25,182 bases of DNA from an uncultured Mycoplasmataceae bacterium (lineage in GTDB: Bacteria > Bacillota_I > Bacilli_A > Mycoplasmatales > Mycoplasmoidaceae), in contig UQVX01000003.1 of the NCBI GenBank assembly GCA_900544585.1, positions 1 through 25,182 of the forward strand, read 5' to 3'. A program made the position numbers and the translations under genes. Positions within the stretch are counted from its first letter, which is position 1, and every line of letters starts with the position of its first letter. Of this stretch, positions 8,438 through 19,108 are shown piece after piece. Below the pieces are notes generated by a model that saw only the letters and a program-made list of their open reading frames with translations, was not told the origin of the DNA and did not search any database.

Positions 8438-8479
8438 TTGTAAGTGCTACATGAATTAGTATATAATTCTGTAGCACTT
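8438..8479 (+). promoter_or_regulatory. Internal promoter framed by an inverted repeat, upstream of tRNA-Lys
   Basis: TTGTAA (8438-8443), an 18-bp spacer and TATAAT (8462-8467) make a plausible sigma-70-type promoter for the last two tRNAs. The arms AAGTGCTACA (8442-8451) and TGTAGCACTT (8470-8479) form a perfect 10-bp inverted repeat with the -10 in its 18-nt loop; the right arm would cover the transcription start. Confidence 0.55.
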
Positions 8480-8507
8480 TATATTAAAATCTATAGTGGT
8501 AAATAAA

Positions 8508-8583
8508 GCTTCCTTAGCTCAATCGGTAGAGCAACTGACTCTTAATCAGTAGGTTATGGGTTCGATTCCCCTAGGGAGCACCA
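8508..8583 (+). tRNA. trnK: tRNA-Lys (CTT)
   Basis: Acceptor GCTTCCT pairs with AGGGAGC (one wobble). The anticodon loop CTCTTAA gives CTT (AAG codon), the T-loop is TTCGATT, and CCA is encoded. Confidence 0.95.
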
Positions 8584-8588
8584 CTTAT

Positions 8589-8673
8589 GCACATGTGGCG
8601 GAACTGGCAGACGCGCTAGACTTAGGATCTAGTTCTTTACGGAGTGGGAGTTCGAGTCTCTTCATGTGCACCA
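8589..8673 (+). tRNA. trnL: tRNA-Leu (TAG)
   Basis: Acceptor GCACATG pairs with CATGTGC. The anticodon loop CTTAGGA gives TAG. A long class II variable arm follows the anticodon stem, the T-loop is TTCGAGT, and CCA is encoded. Confidence 0.95.
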
Positions 8674-8686
8674 TATTAAAAAAAAT

Positions 8687-8725
8687 AATTCCTAAATAGA
8701 AACATTTCTATTTAGGAATTTTTTG
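8687..8725. terminator. Bidirectional terminator, tRNA cluster and helicase gene
   Basis: AATTCCTAAATAGAAA (8687-8702) pairs perfectly with 8705-8720, followed by a T-run; on the other strand a T-run also follows the stem. It lies between the converging tRNA cluster and helicase gene. Confidence 0.9.
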
Positions 8726-8732
8726 TATATCT

Positions 8733-11700
8733 TTAAATACTTTTTAAATAATTCAAAATTTGCTTTGTGGCTATAGATTTATTCTTGATCCAATAATGTT
8801 CATCAATAAGATAGCAATTGTATCCTCTATCATTGATAAACCAATAATTATCAATATTTTCAAATAAAGAACTAACACTTGAATCAAAACTTAGTTTGTT
8901 TATTAATAATGCAAAGATAGTTTTATTAGTGTCTTTTTCTAAAATTGCAAAATCAATTATTTTTGAACCAACATCATAGTTTTTGACTAAGAAGTATTTA
9001 TTGTTACCAATTAAATATTTGTCAAACAATACTTGTAAATCATGATGAATTAAACTATAAACATGACTATTAGTTTTAATAAAATTGTCATTTTGATTTA
9101 ATGCGATGTTATCACAATAATTAATGAATGCTCTTAAAATAACAGCATTAGGGTTGTCTTGATTGAAAGTCATTTCTGATGCTAAGAATGATTTAACAAC
9201 AATCATTTTATCTTTTGCTCTTGTAATTGCAACATTTAGACGATTAGATCCGCCGTCTAATAATAGTGGTCCAAAGTTACCTTTGAAATTATTAAATTGC
9301 CCCTTACCATAGGTCACAGATAGAATCACTAAATCTGCTTCATTACCTTGAGCATTCTCTAAGTTGGAAATAATTAATGAACCATCATTATATTTATCAT
9401 TAATATTTGCATATTCAACACTATTTTTTTGAATTAGTTGTTCAATATAGCTACTTTGCTTTGTACCAAATGTAACAACAATAATTTTGGAATATTTGTC
9501 AATATTCTCTTTTAATAATTCAAAAATGGCATTTGCTTCAACTTCATTAATCCCATCAACATTAATCCCATCAACATTAATAATTTCTAGGGCATTATTT
9601 TTAACACCATTTTTGGTTACAAAATGTAAATTATGATCATAAATAAAATCATTGCTAAATTGAATTAAATCACGATGTACAGAACGATAGTGATTTCTCA
9701 AATGATATTCCGGTCATAATGCAACTTTAGCTCTATCTAATAATGATTCAACTTGGTCATTATCATTGTGAGCATAATCTTGCATTGTGTCGTCAATACG
9801 ATTAATAAAGAATGATGTTGGTTTTAATTGTTTATCATCTCCAGCAACAATGTTAGTCTTGCAACGGTACACAATCGGATATGCACGTTCCATAAATATT
9901 TGGGATGCTTCATCAAAAATTCCATAATCAAAAATGTCTGGTTTTAGTGGTAATAATTGGGCAATAAGTTCAGGTAGAGAAATTCAAATTGGGAAGATTA
10001 TTTTCAACTCATGATAGTAACTTGCAATCAACTCTTTGATTGGGATGTTTATCTTAACATCACGTCTTGCAATAGCAAAAATCTCTTGAATTTTCTTTTT
10101 GCTATTTTCATCCATATTCAACAAAATTTGTTTTAATGATTGCAAATATTGTTGAGCCAATTTTTTAGCTGCATGTTCATAGCTAATTAATAAATTATTT
10201 CTATGGTCATTAACTAATTGTTGTAGGTCAATATTTAAATAATCGCTATTATTAATAATTTCTCTTTCAAAATTAATAATTTTATTAATTTTGTCATATT
10301 CATCACTTTTCATTTTTAAGATGGGAACAAGTTCTGTTAGTTCTTGACTAGTAAAGAAAGTAAGATTTGTTTCACCAAGTGCTTTAATATGTGGTTCAGT
10401 AAGTCATGAATTAAAGTATGTCAAAATCACATTTTGATCAAGAATATGATCATTTTTTAATTTAAAAATATCAATTAAATATTGTTGGTTTGATTCTGGA
10501 ATTTCAATGAATGATGACATGATGTCAACAAAAACACTACTTTGATACTTTAAGTTTTCTGTTTGACTAGAAACTAACTGAAAGAAGTTAGTTTTTTTCA
10601 AGAAATCAAGAAGGTATTCTTGCTTGCTACTTTCATTCTTTTTGTGGTACTTATTTACAAAATTTACTACTTTGTTGTAATTATTAACTAAATATTTCAA
10701 GAAATTCAGATTAAAAATGTGATGATGTTGATTTTTAATTTGATCTAATAAAGTTTTTTGCGCGCTTAATAAACTAGGATTCTTGTCAATTAAACGTAAA
10801 AATTTATGATTGTGATTTAGTTTACTAGTTTCTAGAAAGTCTGTAAAATCTTTTAACAAATCCTTGGTTTTTGAACCATATGATTCTAGAAAATTTATTG
10901 TGTTGTAAAGAATTTGAAATTCAGTTAAAGCTAACTTTTGTTTTTTTAAGGTATTGTAACCTTCATTGGGATTAATTTTATACTTCAATAAAAATTCTTT
11001 GTACTCATTAACCTTATCAAACATTGTGCTTATGTCTTTGAAAGAGTAATGAGCCAACATTTTCTTAAGATAAACTAAAGAGTCATTATCTTTAATAAAT
11101 TTCAATAATTCACCATCAACATTTTTATTAAGTGATAAATAGTCTAAAAATGTTGTTTGAAAACTATCTTTTTGATTGATTAAACTTTGTAATGAACTAA
11201 AATAATTTTTTAGTTCATCATGGGATTTATTAGTATAACTTAAATCAATTTGTGCTAGATTTTTAGCATTATCAATGTCAGTTTGATCATAATACATGTT
11301 TTCTAATTGATCTGCAATTCACTTTATTTTGTCATAGAACTCAGTTTTATTTTTTAAATCATCAATAAAGAGAGTGAAGCTAGCAAGATCTTGTAAACGA
11401 TCCATAATAACATCTAATGCAACACGTTTTTCAGCAACTACTAATGTTGATCTTCTAGCAATTAATGCATTAGCAATAATGTTGGTGATAACTTCAGATT
11501 TACCAGTTCCTGGTGGTCCAAAAATTAAGGTGTTTTGCATCAATGCTGAGCGAATAGCATATTTTTGATAAATATTCAACTTTCCATCTAAAGAAACTAA
11601 TGGTTTATTATTGATTTCATCATTAATAAACTTAGTTTTAGATAATGATTGTTTATTGACAAAAGGGTCAATATCCATCTCAATAAGTTTTTCTAAATCA

Positions 11701-12542
11701 TATTTTAGTGCCCCACCAGTTGGTTCAAAAATACCTAAAACATAATTTAAATTGATTTTAAAAGTATTTTGTAATGAATAATCAGGCGAATCAACAAAAT
11801 TACTAATTACTAAATCATGAGGATTAAAATTAATTTTTAATAATTTACTAACTTCATCAATTAAGAGATTAACATCATTAGATGACATAACCTTTTTAAC
11901 TAAATTGCTAATAATAAAATCAAAACCATATTCTTTTTTTAAGAATGATAATAATTTTTCATTGATAACAAATTTATTGTCATTAGTGTGTTTGATAACA
12001 CATGTTTCTTTTTCATAGTTTACTTCAATTGGATAAAGAATTAATGGCGCATTTAGTTGAATATTGTTATTAGGTGTACTACCAACTAAAAAATACCCAC
12101 CAATATACAATGAATGTATACCTGTATTATCTAGAATATTTTTATTACGTTTAATAATAGTTTCTATTTTTCTTTTTTGATTATCAGATTTATTCAAGAT
12201 GTAATCAATGATGATAGATTTATACTTATCAAAATTTTTGATGAGTTTATCTTGTTTGGTTTTGGGAATTAAAATTTCATTTTCATTTAGATAATTCAAA
12301 AAAGAATTAACTGTTGATAATTCATTTAGTTCTTTCTCAAGAACTAGACGATTAGCAGCAGCTGACAATTCTAGTTTTTGGGTTTGAAAATTAAAAAATG
12401 CTTGGAGGTGTTCTTGATTAAAAAATTTTGAGAGATCAAAAGAACGGTTGTTAACTCTAGTTCTAATACACATGTCTCTTGGAGTTGCGGAAATTAGATT
12501 AGCTAGTTTAACTTTAATTGCTTTAGTTTTGTTGTTGTTCAT
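8733..12542 (-). CDS. Large UPF1-like superfamily 1 helicase with C-terminal REase-fold-like domain
   Basis: A single 1269-aa frame with TGA(Trp) codons throughout; the pieces at 11319-12542, 10404-11297, 9984-10313 and 8733-9701 are all in the same frame. SF1 motifs: Walker A GPPGTGKS (342-349), motif II FDEASQ (Asp877), motif III VAGDDKQLKPT, motif IV LRNHYRS, motif V NAQGNEADLVILSV, and motif VI NVAITRAK (about 1104-1110). About 520 residues, helical and lysine-rich, separate motif I from motif II, as in large mycoplasma helicases of the MG140 type. The last 110 residues (KIIDFAILEKD... FALLINK) resemble the endonuclease-fold tail of such helicases, but the acidic and lysine active-site pattern is incomplete. 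A 15-bp direct repeat at 9551-9580 encodes INVDG twice. It is divergent from rnj, the MG139-MG140 arrangement. The nucleic acid substrate is unknown. Confidence 0.88.
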
Positions 12543-12598
12543 GTTGCAATATTTGTTACTTTCAATTTGTAATTATTTTTTTATATAAAACATTAACA

Positions 12599-12649
12599 AT
12601 TATATTAAAAAGTTTATGTAACATATAATTTTGAATTATTTAATATAAT
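12599..12649. promoter_or_regulatory. Divergent helicase/rnj promoter region
   Basis: The 184-bp gap 12543-12726 holds several perfect -10 hexamers: ATTATA at 12599-12604 (TATAAT on minus, for the helicase), and TATAAT at 12624-12629 and 12644-12649 on plus, for rnj. No clear -35 boxes are seen, so the active ones cannot be chosen by eye. Confidence 0.5.
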
Positions 12650-12673
12650 ACCTAATATATAATAAAAGCACTT

Positions 12674-12689
12674 GATTACAGTTGTAATC
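12674..12689 (+). promoter_or_regulatory. 16-bp perfect palindrome, CopY/BlaI-type operator-like, in rnj leader
   Basis: GATTACAGTTGTAATC is a perfect dyad (7-bp arms, 2-bp centre). It fits the extended cop-box consensus as I recall it, RNYKACANNTGTMRNY, and contains the TACAnnTGTA core shared by CopY, BlaI and MecI operators. It lies downstream of both candidate -10 boxes, 37 bases before the rnj ATG. No such repressor gene is seen in this window; it could instead be an mRNA hairpin. Confidence 0.4.
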
Positions 12690-12726
12690 CAACATTAATA
12701 AATACATAATTTCTTAGGTATAAATA

Positions 12727-14535
12727 ATGCAAAATAATCAAATAAACAATTCCAAACCCACTTATATTTATGCATTAGGTGGATTAGAGGAAATTGGTAA
12801 AAACACATATGTGATTGAATATGATAATGATCTAATTATTGTTGATATTGGGATCAAGTTTACCAATGAGACATTCCTTGGTGTTAATGGAATGTTAGCA
12901 AACTATGAAGTGTTAATTGAAAAACAAGATAAAGTAAAAGCTCTAGTTATCACTCATGGTCATGAAGACCACATTGGAGCTGTTGTTCATCTTTTAAGAA
13001 AAATTAAGGTACCGAAAATTATTGCTCCTAGATTACCAGTTGAGTTGATAAAAAAGAAATTGAGCGAGCATAAAGATATTCAGCCACCTGAATTGATTGC
13101 TTATGATGATGATTGTACCTTTACAATCGGCAGCATCGGTATTGATTTTTTTAGAGTTTGCCATAGTATTCCTGACTCATTTTCAGTGTGCTTTAGCACT
13201 CCAAACGGTAGAATTGTGGAGACTGGCGACTTTAGATTTGATTTCGCTACAGATGGTGACCAAACTGACCTAATGAAATTGATGTCAATTGGTCAAAGAC
13301 AAATTGATGTTTTGTTGTGTGAATCAACATCATCTGAAGTGCCAGGTTTTAGTGAATCAGAAAAATACATTATTCAAAATATTATTGATTATATTAAATC
13401 TGCTAGGGGTAGAGTTTTTGTTTCTACATTTGCCTCAAACTTAACAAGAATTGAAGCAATTATTGTTGCCGCAATTAATATGAATAAAAAAGTTGTCATT
13501 TTAGGTAAAAGCATGGAAGCTAATGTAAAAATTAGTAGAAGATTAGGTTATCTAAAAACAAAAGACTCTGATTTTATTCAGGCAAAGGATATAAAGGATT
13601 TTCCAGACAATGAAATTTTGGTTATCTTAACTGGCAGTCAAGGTGAGCCCACAGCTGCTTTAAATGTAATGGCTCAAGGTAAACATAGTAAAGTTTCACT
13701 AAAACCTGGTGACACCATTATTTTATCTTCTAATCCTATTCCAGGTAATTTTGCTCAAGTTGAAGATATGATTAATCTTTTATATCGATTAGGTGTTATT
13801 GTTTATGAAAACACACCTGAAAAGAAAATTCATGCTTCAGGTCATGCAACAAGAAGCGAACAACAACTTATGATTAAAGGAATTAATGCAAAGTATTTAG
13901 TTCCTATTCATGGTGAATATAAAATGTTGAGGACACTAAAAAAGAATGCCATTGACATTGGTTATAATCCTGACAATGTTATCATTGTGAGAAATGGTGA
14001 TGTTTTGGAACTAAATAATCATGTTTTAACAGTTTCTAATGTTAGACACCAATATGAACCAATTTACATCAATGGTAAAGAAGTTAATAATAAAACAAAT
14101 GAATTATTGCATGAAAGAGATCAAATTTCTAGCGATGGGATTGTTAATTTAGTTATTCCATACAATCTTAATAAAAAACATGTAGGCAATCCTAATTTAT
14201 CAACAAGAGGGTGTTTTTATGCAAAAGATTGCGTACACTTAACACATAAAATTTCTTATACAATCAAAAATGAACTTACTAATTTTATTAAAGAACATTT
14301 AGATTGACAAGAAAATGCATTAGAAAATGAGATGAAAGCCAAAGCAATTGAAATTGCTAAGCAAAACATTTGAAAAGCAAAGAAAAAAAATCCTGTTATC
14401 ACTTGTGATGTCATTAATCTAGAAGTGTTAAAAAATGATATTTTGAATAAAAATTTCATTGTTCCTTCATTAGATAACAAAATGGTTACTAATCTAAATG
14501 ATGAAACTAATGATGAAGAGCAAGAAACAGATTAG
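12727..14535 (+). CDS. rnj: Ribonuclease J
   Basis: A 602-aa metallo-beta-lactamase/beta-CASP ribonuclease with 5'-3' exonuclease and endonuclease activity in mRNA decay and rRNA maturation. The zinc motif ITHGHEDHIGA gives His77, His79, Asp81 and His82, the catalytically competent (J1-like) form; RNase J2 proteins usually alter this motif. Further metal and beta-CASP residues: GDFRFD near 175, HASGHATRSE (369-378) and PIHGEY (His395). The frame continues beyond the first TGA at 14305-14307, through a second TGA(Trp), into a charged C-terminal tail ending in TAG at 14533-14535. Length is a little above the Bacillus 555 aa because of the N- and C-terminal extensions. Only AGG, about 8 bases upstream, hints at a ribosome-binding site. 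The stop overlaps the stop of convergent aspS by 3 bases. Confidence 0.95.
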
Positions 14536-16271
14536 ATTTGCTCTTTAATTTTTAAATGTAAATCTAATAATTCTTGTGAATTAACATTGCTTGGCGCTTT
14601 TAGCATTTGATCAATTGCATGAGCATTTTTTGGGAAAGCGATAACATCTCTAATATTTGTTAAACCTAACATTAAAGATATCATTCTATCTATTCCAATT
14701 GCTATACCACCATGAGGTGGTACGCCATATCTAAATGCATCCAATAAATACCCAAATTTATTACGGATTTCTTGTTCATTTAACCCAATTGTTTTAAACA
14801 TTCTTGTTTGCATGTTGGGATCAATGATTCTGATGCTACCACCACCTAATTCATATCCATTTAAAACAATGTCATATGCTTTTGCCAAAGCATCAGCTTT
14901 GTTGGTATCAAAATTTGAATGATAATCATCTTGGGGTTGAGTAAATGGATGATGTGCTGGTAAAAATTTGTTTTCTTTATCATCATATTCAAACAATGGT
15001 CAATTTACAATTCAAACAAACTCAAATTGATTTGATTTTTTTAAATCTAATTTATCACCTAATATATTTCTAACTAATCCTAATGCTTCATTTGCAATTT
15101 TTAATTCATCAACTATGAATAAAACTGTACCAATTGTTTTATTGTGTTGTTTTAAAAAATCAATTAATGTTGTTAAATTTACATGATTAGCAATTGAGCC
15201 CTGATAATTTTGTCCGTCATAACTTAGCCATGCTAAACCTTTAGCATGCATGTCTCTAGCATATTTTTCTAGTTCACTAACATCTTTTTTTGTCAGAATT
15301 TTGTCAATAATGATGGTTTTGATTACATGCTTGTTACTAATTGCATTTTTAAATAGATTAAATTCTGTGTTTTTAAAAAAATTTGTTGCATCAATAAGCT
15401 CTAATCCAAATCTTAAATCTGGCTTGTCACTTCCATATTTATTCATTGCAACATCATAGTCCATTCTTTTAAATGGTATACTTAAATCAATGTTCATCAC
15501 TTTTTTAAAAACGTCTTGACAAAGTTTTTCAATAAGAGTTTGAATTTCTAATTCATTAGTAAATGACATTTCAATGTCTAGTTGTGTAAACTCAGGTTGA
15601 CGATCACTTCTTAAGTCTTCATCACGAAAACATTTAGCCACTTGAAAATAACGATCAAACCCTGATACCATTAACAATTGTTTGTAAATTTGTGGTGATT
15701 GAGGTAAGGCATAAAATTTGCCAGCACTAATTCTAGATGGCACCAAATAGTCCCGAGCCCCTTCAGGTGTTGGTTTACCTAAAATTGGTGTTTCAACTTC
15801 AATGAAACCATGGTCTACAAAAAATTGTCTCATCCTATTGACAACTTGGCTTCTAAACATAAGGTTTTGTTGCATGATTGGCCGTCTTAAATCTAAGAAA
15901 CGGTAATTCATCCTTGTATCTTCTAATGCATCAGTATCATCTTCAATAATTAGTGGTGTAGTATCAGCAATACTGTCCACAGTTATTGAAGATAAAACTA
16001 TTTCAACATCACCATTTTTTATTTCATCATTACTAGTTTTTCTTAAACTAACAACCCCTGTAATTTCTACAACTGACTCTCTTTTTAAATTTTTAACAAG
16101 TTCAAAATTTATATTTTTGTCGTCAATCACAACTTGCACAATACCACTACGATCGCTAATATCTAAGAATAATAATTTACCTAGCTTACGATTTTTTTTA
16201 ACTCACCCTTTAATCAATACATTTTGTTTTATTAATTGGTTAGTTATCTCACCACAATATGTTCGTTGCAT
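14532..16271 (-). CDS. aspS: Aspartyl-tRNA synthetase
   Basis: A 579-aa class IIb synthetase with TGA(Trp) codons. The N-terminal OB fold starts with MQRTYCGEI and ends around residue 100; the catalytic core follows, with motif 1 around GFIEVETPIL, motif 2 FRDEDLRSDRQPEFTQLD (215-232), an inserted GAD domain (about 265-400), and motif 3 GIAIGIDRM (522-530). The ATG at 16271 restores the full bacterial AspRS N-terminus, including KGWVKKNRKLGKLLFLDI, so it is preferred over any start near 16139. It begins 2 bases after the hisS stop, and its ribosome-binding site AAAGGGTG lies inside the end of hisS, implying translational coupling. Whether it also charges tRNA-Asn (non-discriminating) was not judged. 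The 3' end overlaps rnj by 4 bases. Confidence 0.97.
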
Positions 16272-16273
16272 AA

Positions 16274-17545
16274 TTATTTTTCACCCTTTAAAAAATACAC
16301 CAACTTATCTAAGTTGACATTGATTAATTCATGAGTTTTAATGTTTTCTAGTTTAATTACATTATTTTTTAAATCATTTTCATCAATAAAACTAAAATAT
16401 TTTGCATTCTGTCTAATTGCAAATCTTGCATTTTTATCTTTTTTATAATTACCAAAGTCAATTTCTACACAATAGTTATTTTCTCTAATTTTTGTGATCA
16501 TTGAAAGACATTTAGTTGTAGTTTTAAAACTATCAAACCCTAAAACAATGTCTAAACTATGTTTATTTTTAAATGAATAATTAGTTTCATTTAGAGCTAG
16601 AAGTAATCTCTCAATTCCAATTGCAAAACCTAGACCAATTTGGTCAGGTCCACCTGTTTGTTGAATAAGATGAGAATATCTCCCTCCACCTAAAAGTGTA
16701 CTTTCTAATTCTGTAACAGGTGATTTATAAACAAATTCGAACACAATTCCAGTGTAATAATCTAATCCTCTTACTAGGCTATCATCTACAAAGTAATTAA
16801 TTTCATTAGATGATAGGCAATTGAGTATTTCTTTAAAAATTTTGTTATCTTCATCATTAAGAAATTTTTCTAGCTTTGGTGCCTGTTTAACAAAAGATTT
16901 TTGGCCATCAATTTTATCATCTAAAATCCTTAGAGGATTTATATTCAATCTTTGCAAAGAATCATCAGTTAATTGGTCTTGATATTTGGCAAAATATTGT
17001 TTTAATTCTTCAATTCACAGTTGACGTTGTTCAAAATTACCTAGGTAATTGATTTTTAGCTGGATATACTTAGATAAATTAAATTTATTAATAATTTGTT
17101 GAGCTAAAATTAAACATTCAATGTCATTTAAATGACTATTAACATTTAGGTATTCTATACCAAATTGGTGGAATTCTCTTAATCGACCATTTTGTGGACG
17201 TTCATAGCGAAATAAATTTAAAAAATAAGCTAGCTTGGTAACATTACTTTTGTTAGCAAACATTTTATCTTCTACATATGCCCTAACAACACTACTTGTC
17301 CCTTCAGGACGAAGTGCTAGTTCCCGACCTTTTTTATCTACAAATGTATATAGTTCTTTTTGAACTATATCTGTTGTATCACCAACAGACTTTTTAAATA
17401 GATCTAAACTTTCAAATGTTGGGGTCATGATATTTTGAAATCCGTAGCCTTTAACTAATGAATTTAAAATACTCAAAACTTCATTTAATTGCTCTAATGA
17501 ATCACCATATCAATCTTGAGTTCCACGAGGTTTTTTATAATTCAT
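16274..17545 (-). CDS. hisS: Histidyl-tRNA synthetase
   Basis: A 423-aa class II synthetase. Its N-terminus MNYKKPRGTQDWYGD matches the HisRS start, with a TGA(Trp) in GTQDW. Motif 1 surrounds YGFQNIMTPTFE, RPEGTSSVVRAYVE (79-92) and motif 2 FRYERPQNGRLREFHQFGIEYL (112-133) follow, then the histidine-specific LVRGLDYYTGIVFE (257-270) and motif 3 LGGGRYSHL ... GLGFAIGIERLLL (285-316). The anticodon-binding domain fills the C-terminus. Its ATG lies within the end of pyrG (11-base overlap in another frame), and aspS follows after 2 bases, so pyrG, hisS and aspS are probably one transcript. No T-box leader can fit in this arrangement. Confidence 0.97.
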
Positions 17546-19064
17546 GATGCTTTTTACCTTCTGTCAATCAAGCTAAGTACAATGGATCTGGTTTTAATGG
17601 TTTGCTATTAAATTCAGGATTAGAATATGTTGCATAAAAAAATGGGTGATTTTGAATTTTTATAATGTCAACTAAGTCATTTCTTAATCCCACAACTTCT
17701 AAACTAGTTGGTAGTTCATTTAAGTAATAATTATTAAATTCATTTTTATGGTGATGACGTTCAGAAACAACCTTACCACCAAAATAGTTAATTAGCATGA
17801 GATCACTTAAATTTGTGTTTTGTGCACCTGTTGTGTATTCATTTTGCTCGATAAATAAATCATCAGGTAATTGGTTAAACTGTGCATTGATTAAACATTC
17901 AAAAGCTGTACCATACACTAATGTTGGAATTGTTTGTTTACCTAATCACAACAAAAGTTTTGCAGTGTTTATTTTTGCATCTTGACCATCAGCAGGAGTA
18001 ACTAAAATTGCATCCATACTTTTCAAGGTCTTATCATAATTAGTATTAGATAAATCGTTGACTTGGAATCATTCCACATTTAAACCAACATTTAACTTAT
18101 ATGAAGTAATATCTAATGCAGCTTTTGCTGAAAAATATGCATCATGTAATTCAACATATTCACCAATTATAGCAATATTCAATGTCTGATTTTTTTTAGC
18201 TTTAATTGAGTCAGTAAATTTTAATCATTCACTAAAATTATCTACTTTTGCAGTCATTTTAAAATGGCTTAAAATAATATCTTGAATTTTTTGTTCATAA
18301 AGTGCCTCAGGCAAAAAATAAGTTGAACTTAAATCCATACATTCAAAAATCTTACTTTCATTGATCCCACATGACCAAGATAATTTATATCTTGTTTCCT
18401 TATCAATTGTTTGGTTACTTCTTAGCAACAACAAGTCAGGTGAAACACCTAGCGATCTTAATGTTTTAACAGAATGTTGGGCTGGTTTTGTTTTTAATTC
18501 CCCTACAACACTGGCAACTGAAATTAAGGGAACACAGTGTGCAAACATTACATTTTCTTGTCCATACCGATAAGTAAATTCACAAATAGCATGTATAAAT
18601 GGCAGAGATTCAATATCTCCAACTGTGCCACCAATTTCAATGATTGCAAAATCAGTTTGATTGGTTTCTTGAAGTTTTTTGATTTTTTCAATAATTTGAT
18701 TTGTAATATGAGGTATGATTTGGATGGTTTTTCCACCATACTCATTATGACGTTCTTTATTAATAACTTCTTGATAAATTCTACCTGAAGTTACAGTGGA
18801 GTATTGATTTAGATTATGATCAATAAATCTTTCATAATTGCCTAAATCCAAGTCAGCCTTAGCACCATCATTAGTAATGAACACTTCTCCATGTTGTAGT
18901 GGAGAAATGAATGCAGGGTCAACATTTAAATAAGGGTCAAGTTTTTGCATTGTGACACTAAAACCTAATTGTTTTAAAATTCTGCCAATGCTACTAGCAG
19001 TTACACCTTTGCCCAAAGAAGAATAAACTCCACCTGTAACAAAGATAAATTTTGTTTGTACCAT
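17535..19064 (-). CDS. pyrG: CTP synthase with a degenerate glutaminase domain
   Basis: A 509-aa protein with TGA(Trp) codons, making CTP from UTP and ATP with an amino donor. The synthetase domain (1 to about 265) looks intact: VTGGVYSSLGKG (9-20), SPLQHGEVFITNDGA, EIGGTVGDIESLPF and ELKTKPAQHSVK. The GATase domain keeps its framework (VSERHHHKNEFNN, DIIKIQNHPFFYATYSNPEF) but not its chemistry. The nucleophile motif GICLGMQ reads VYGTAFE, with Gly385 for Cys; HPE reads NPE, with Asn482 for His and Glu484 retained; the GGFG oxyanion segment is TPADG. A stretch after the nucleophile is also shorter, explaining the length below 535-545. Activity should need free NH3. The ATG at 19064 is chosen over a GTG at 19070; AGGT lies upstream. 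hisS overlaps its end. Confidence 0.93.
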
Positions 19065-19097
19065 TCTCACTACCTAACCTTCATTTAAAAAAGATAT

Positions 19098-19103
19098 ATT
19101 ATA
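19098..19103 (-). promoter_or_regulatory. Candidate -10 box for pyrG
   Basis: ATTATA on plus is TATAAT on minus, 33 bases upstream of the pyrG ATG in the 44-bp gap after rel. It may give pyrG-hisS-aspS transcription independent of rel. No -35 box is recognisable. Confidence 0.35.
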
Positions 19104-19108
19104 TATGA

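Noticed and set aside
17568..17570. Premature end of pyrG at the TGA after LYLA
   Set aside because: TGA is Trp here and aligns with the conserved aromatic end of CTP synthases; the true stop is TAA at 17535-17537.
18361..18788. Overlapping plus-strand frames and a 65-codon alternative minus frame within pyrG
   Set aside because: Shadows of the conserved CTP synthase domain; no start signals or motifs.
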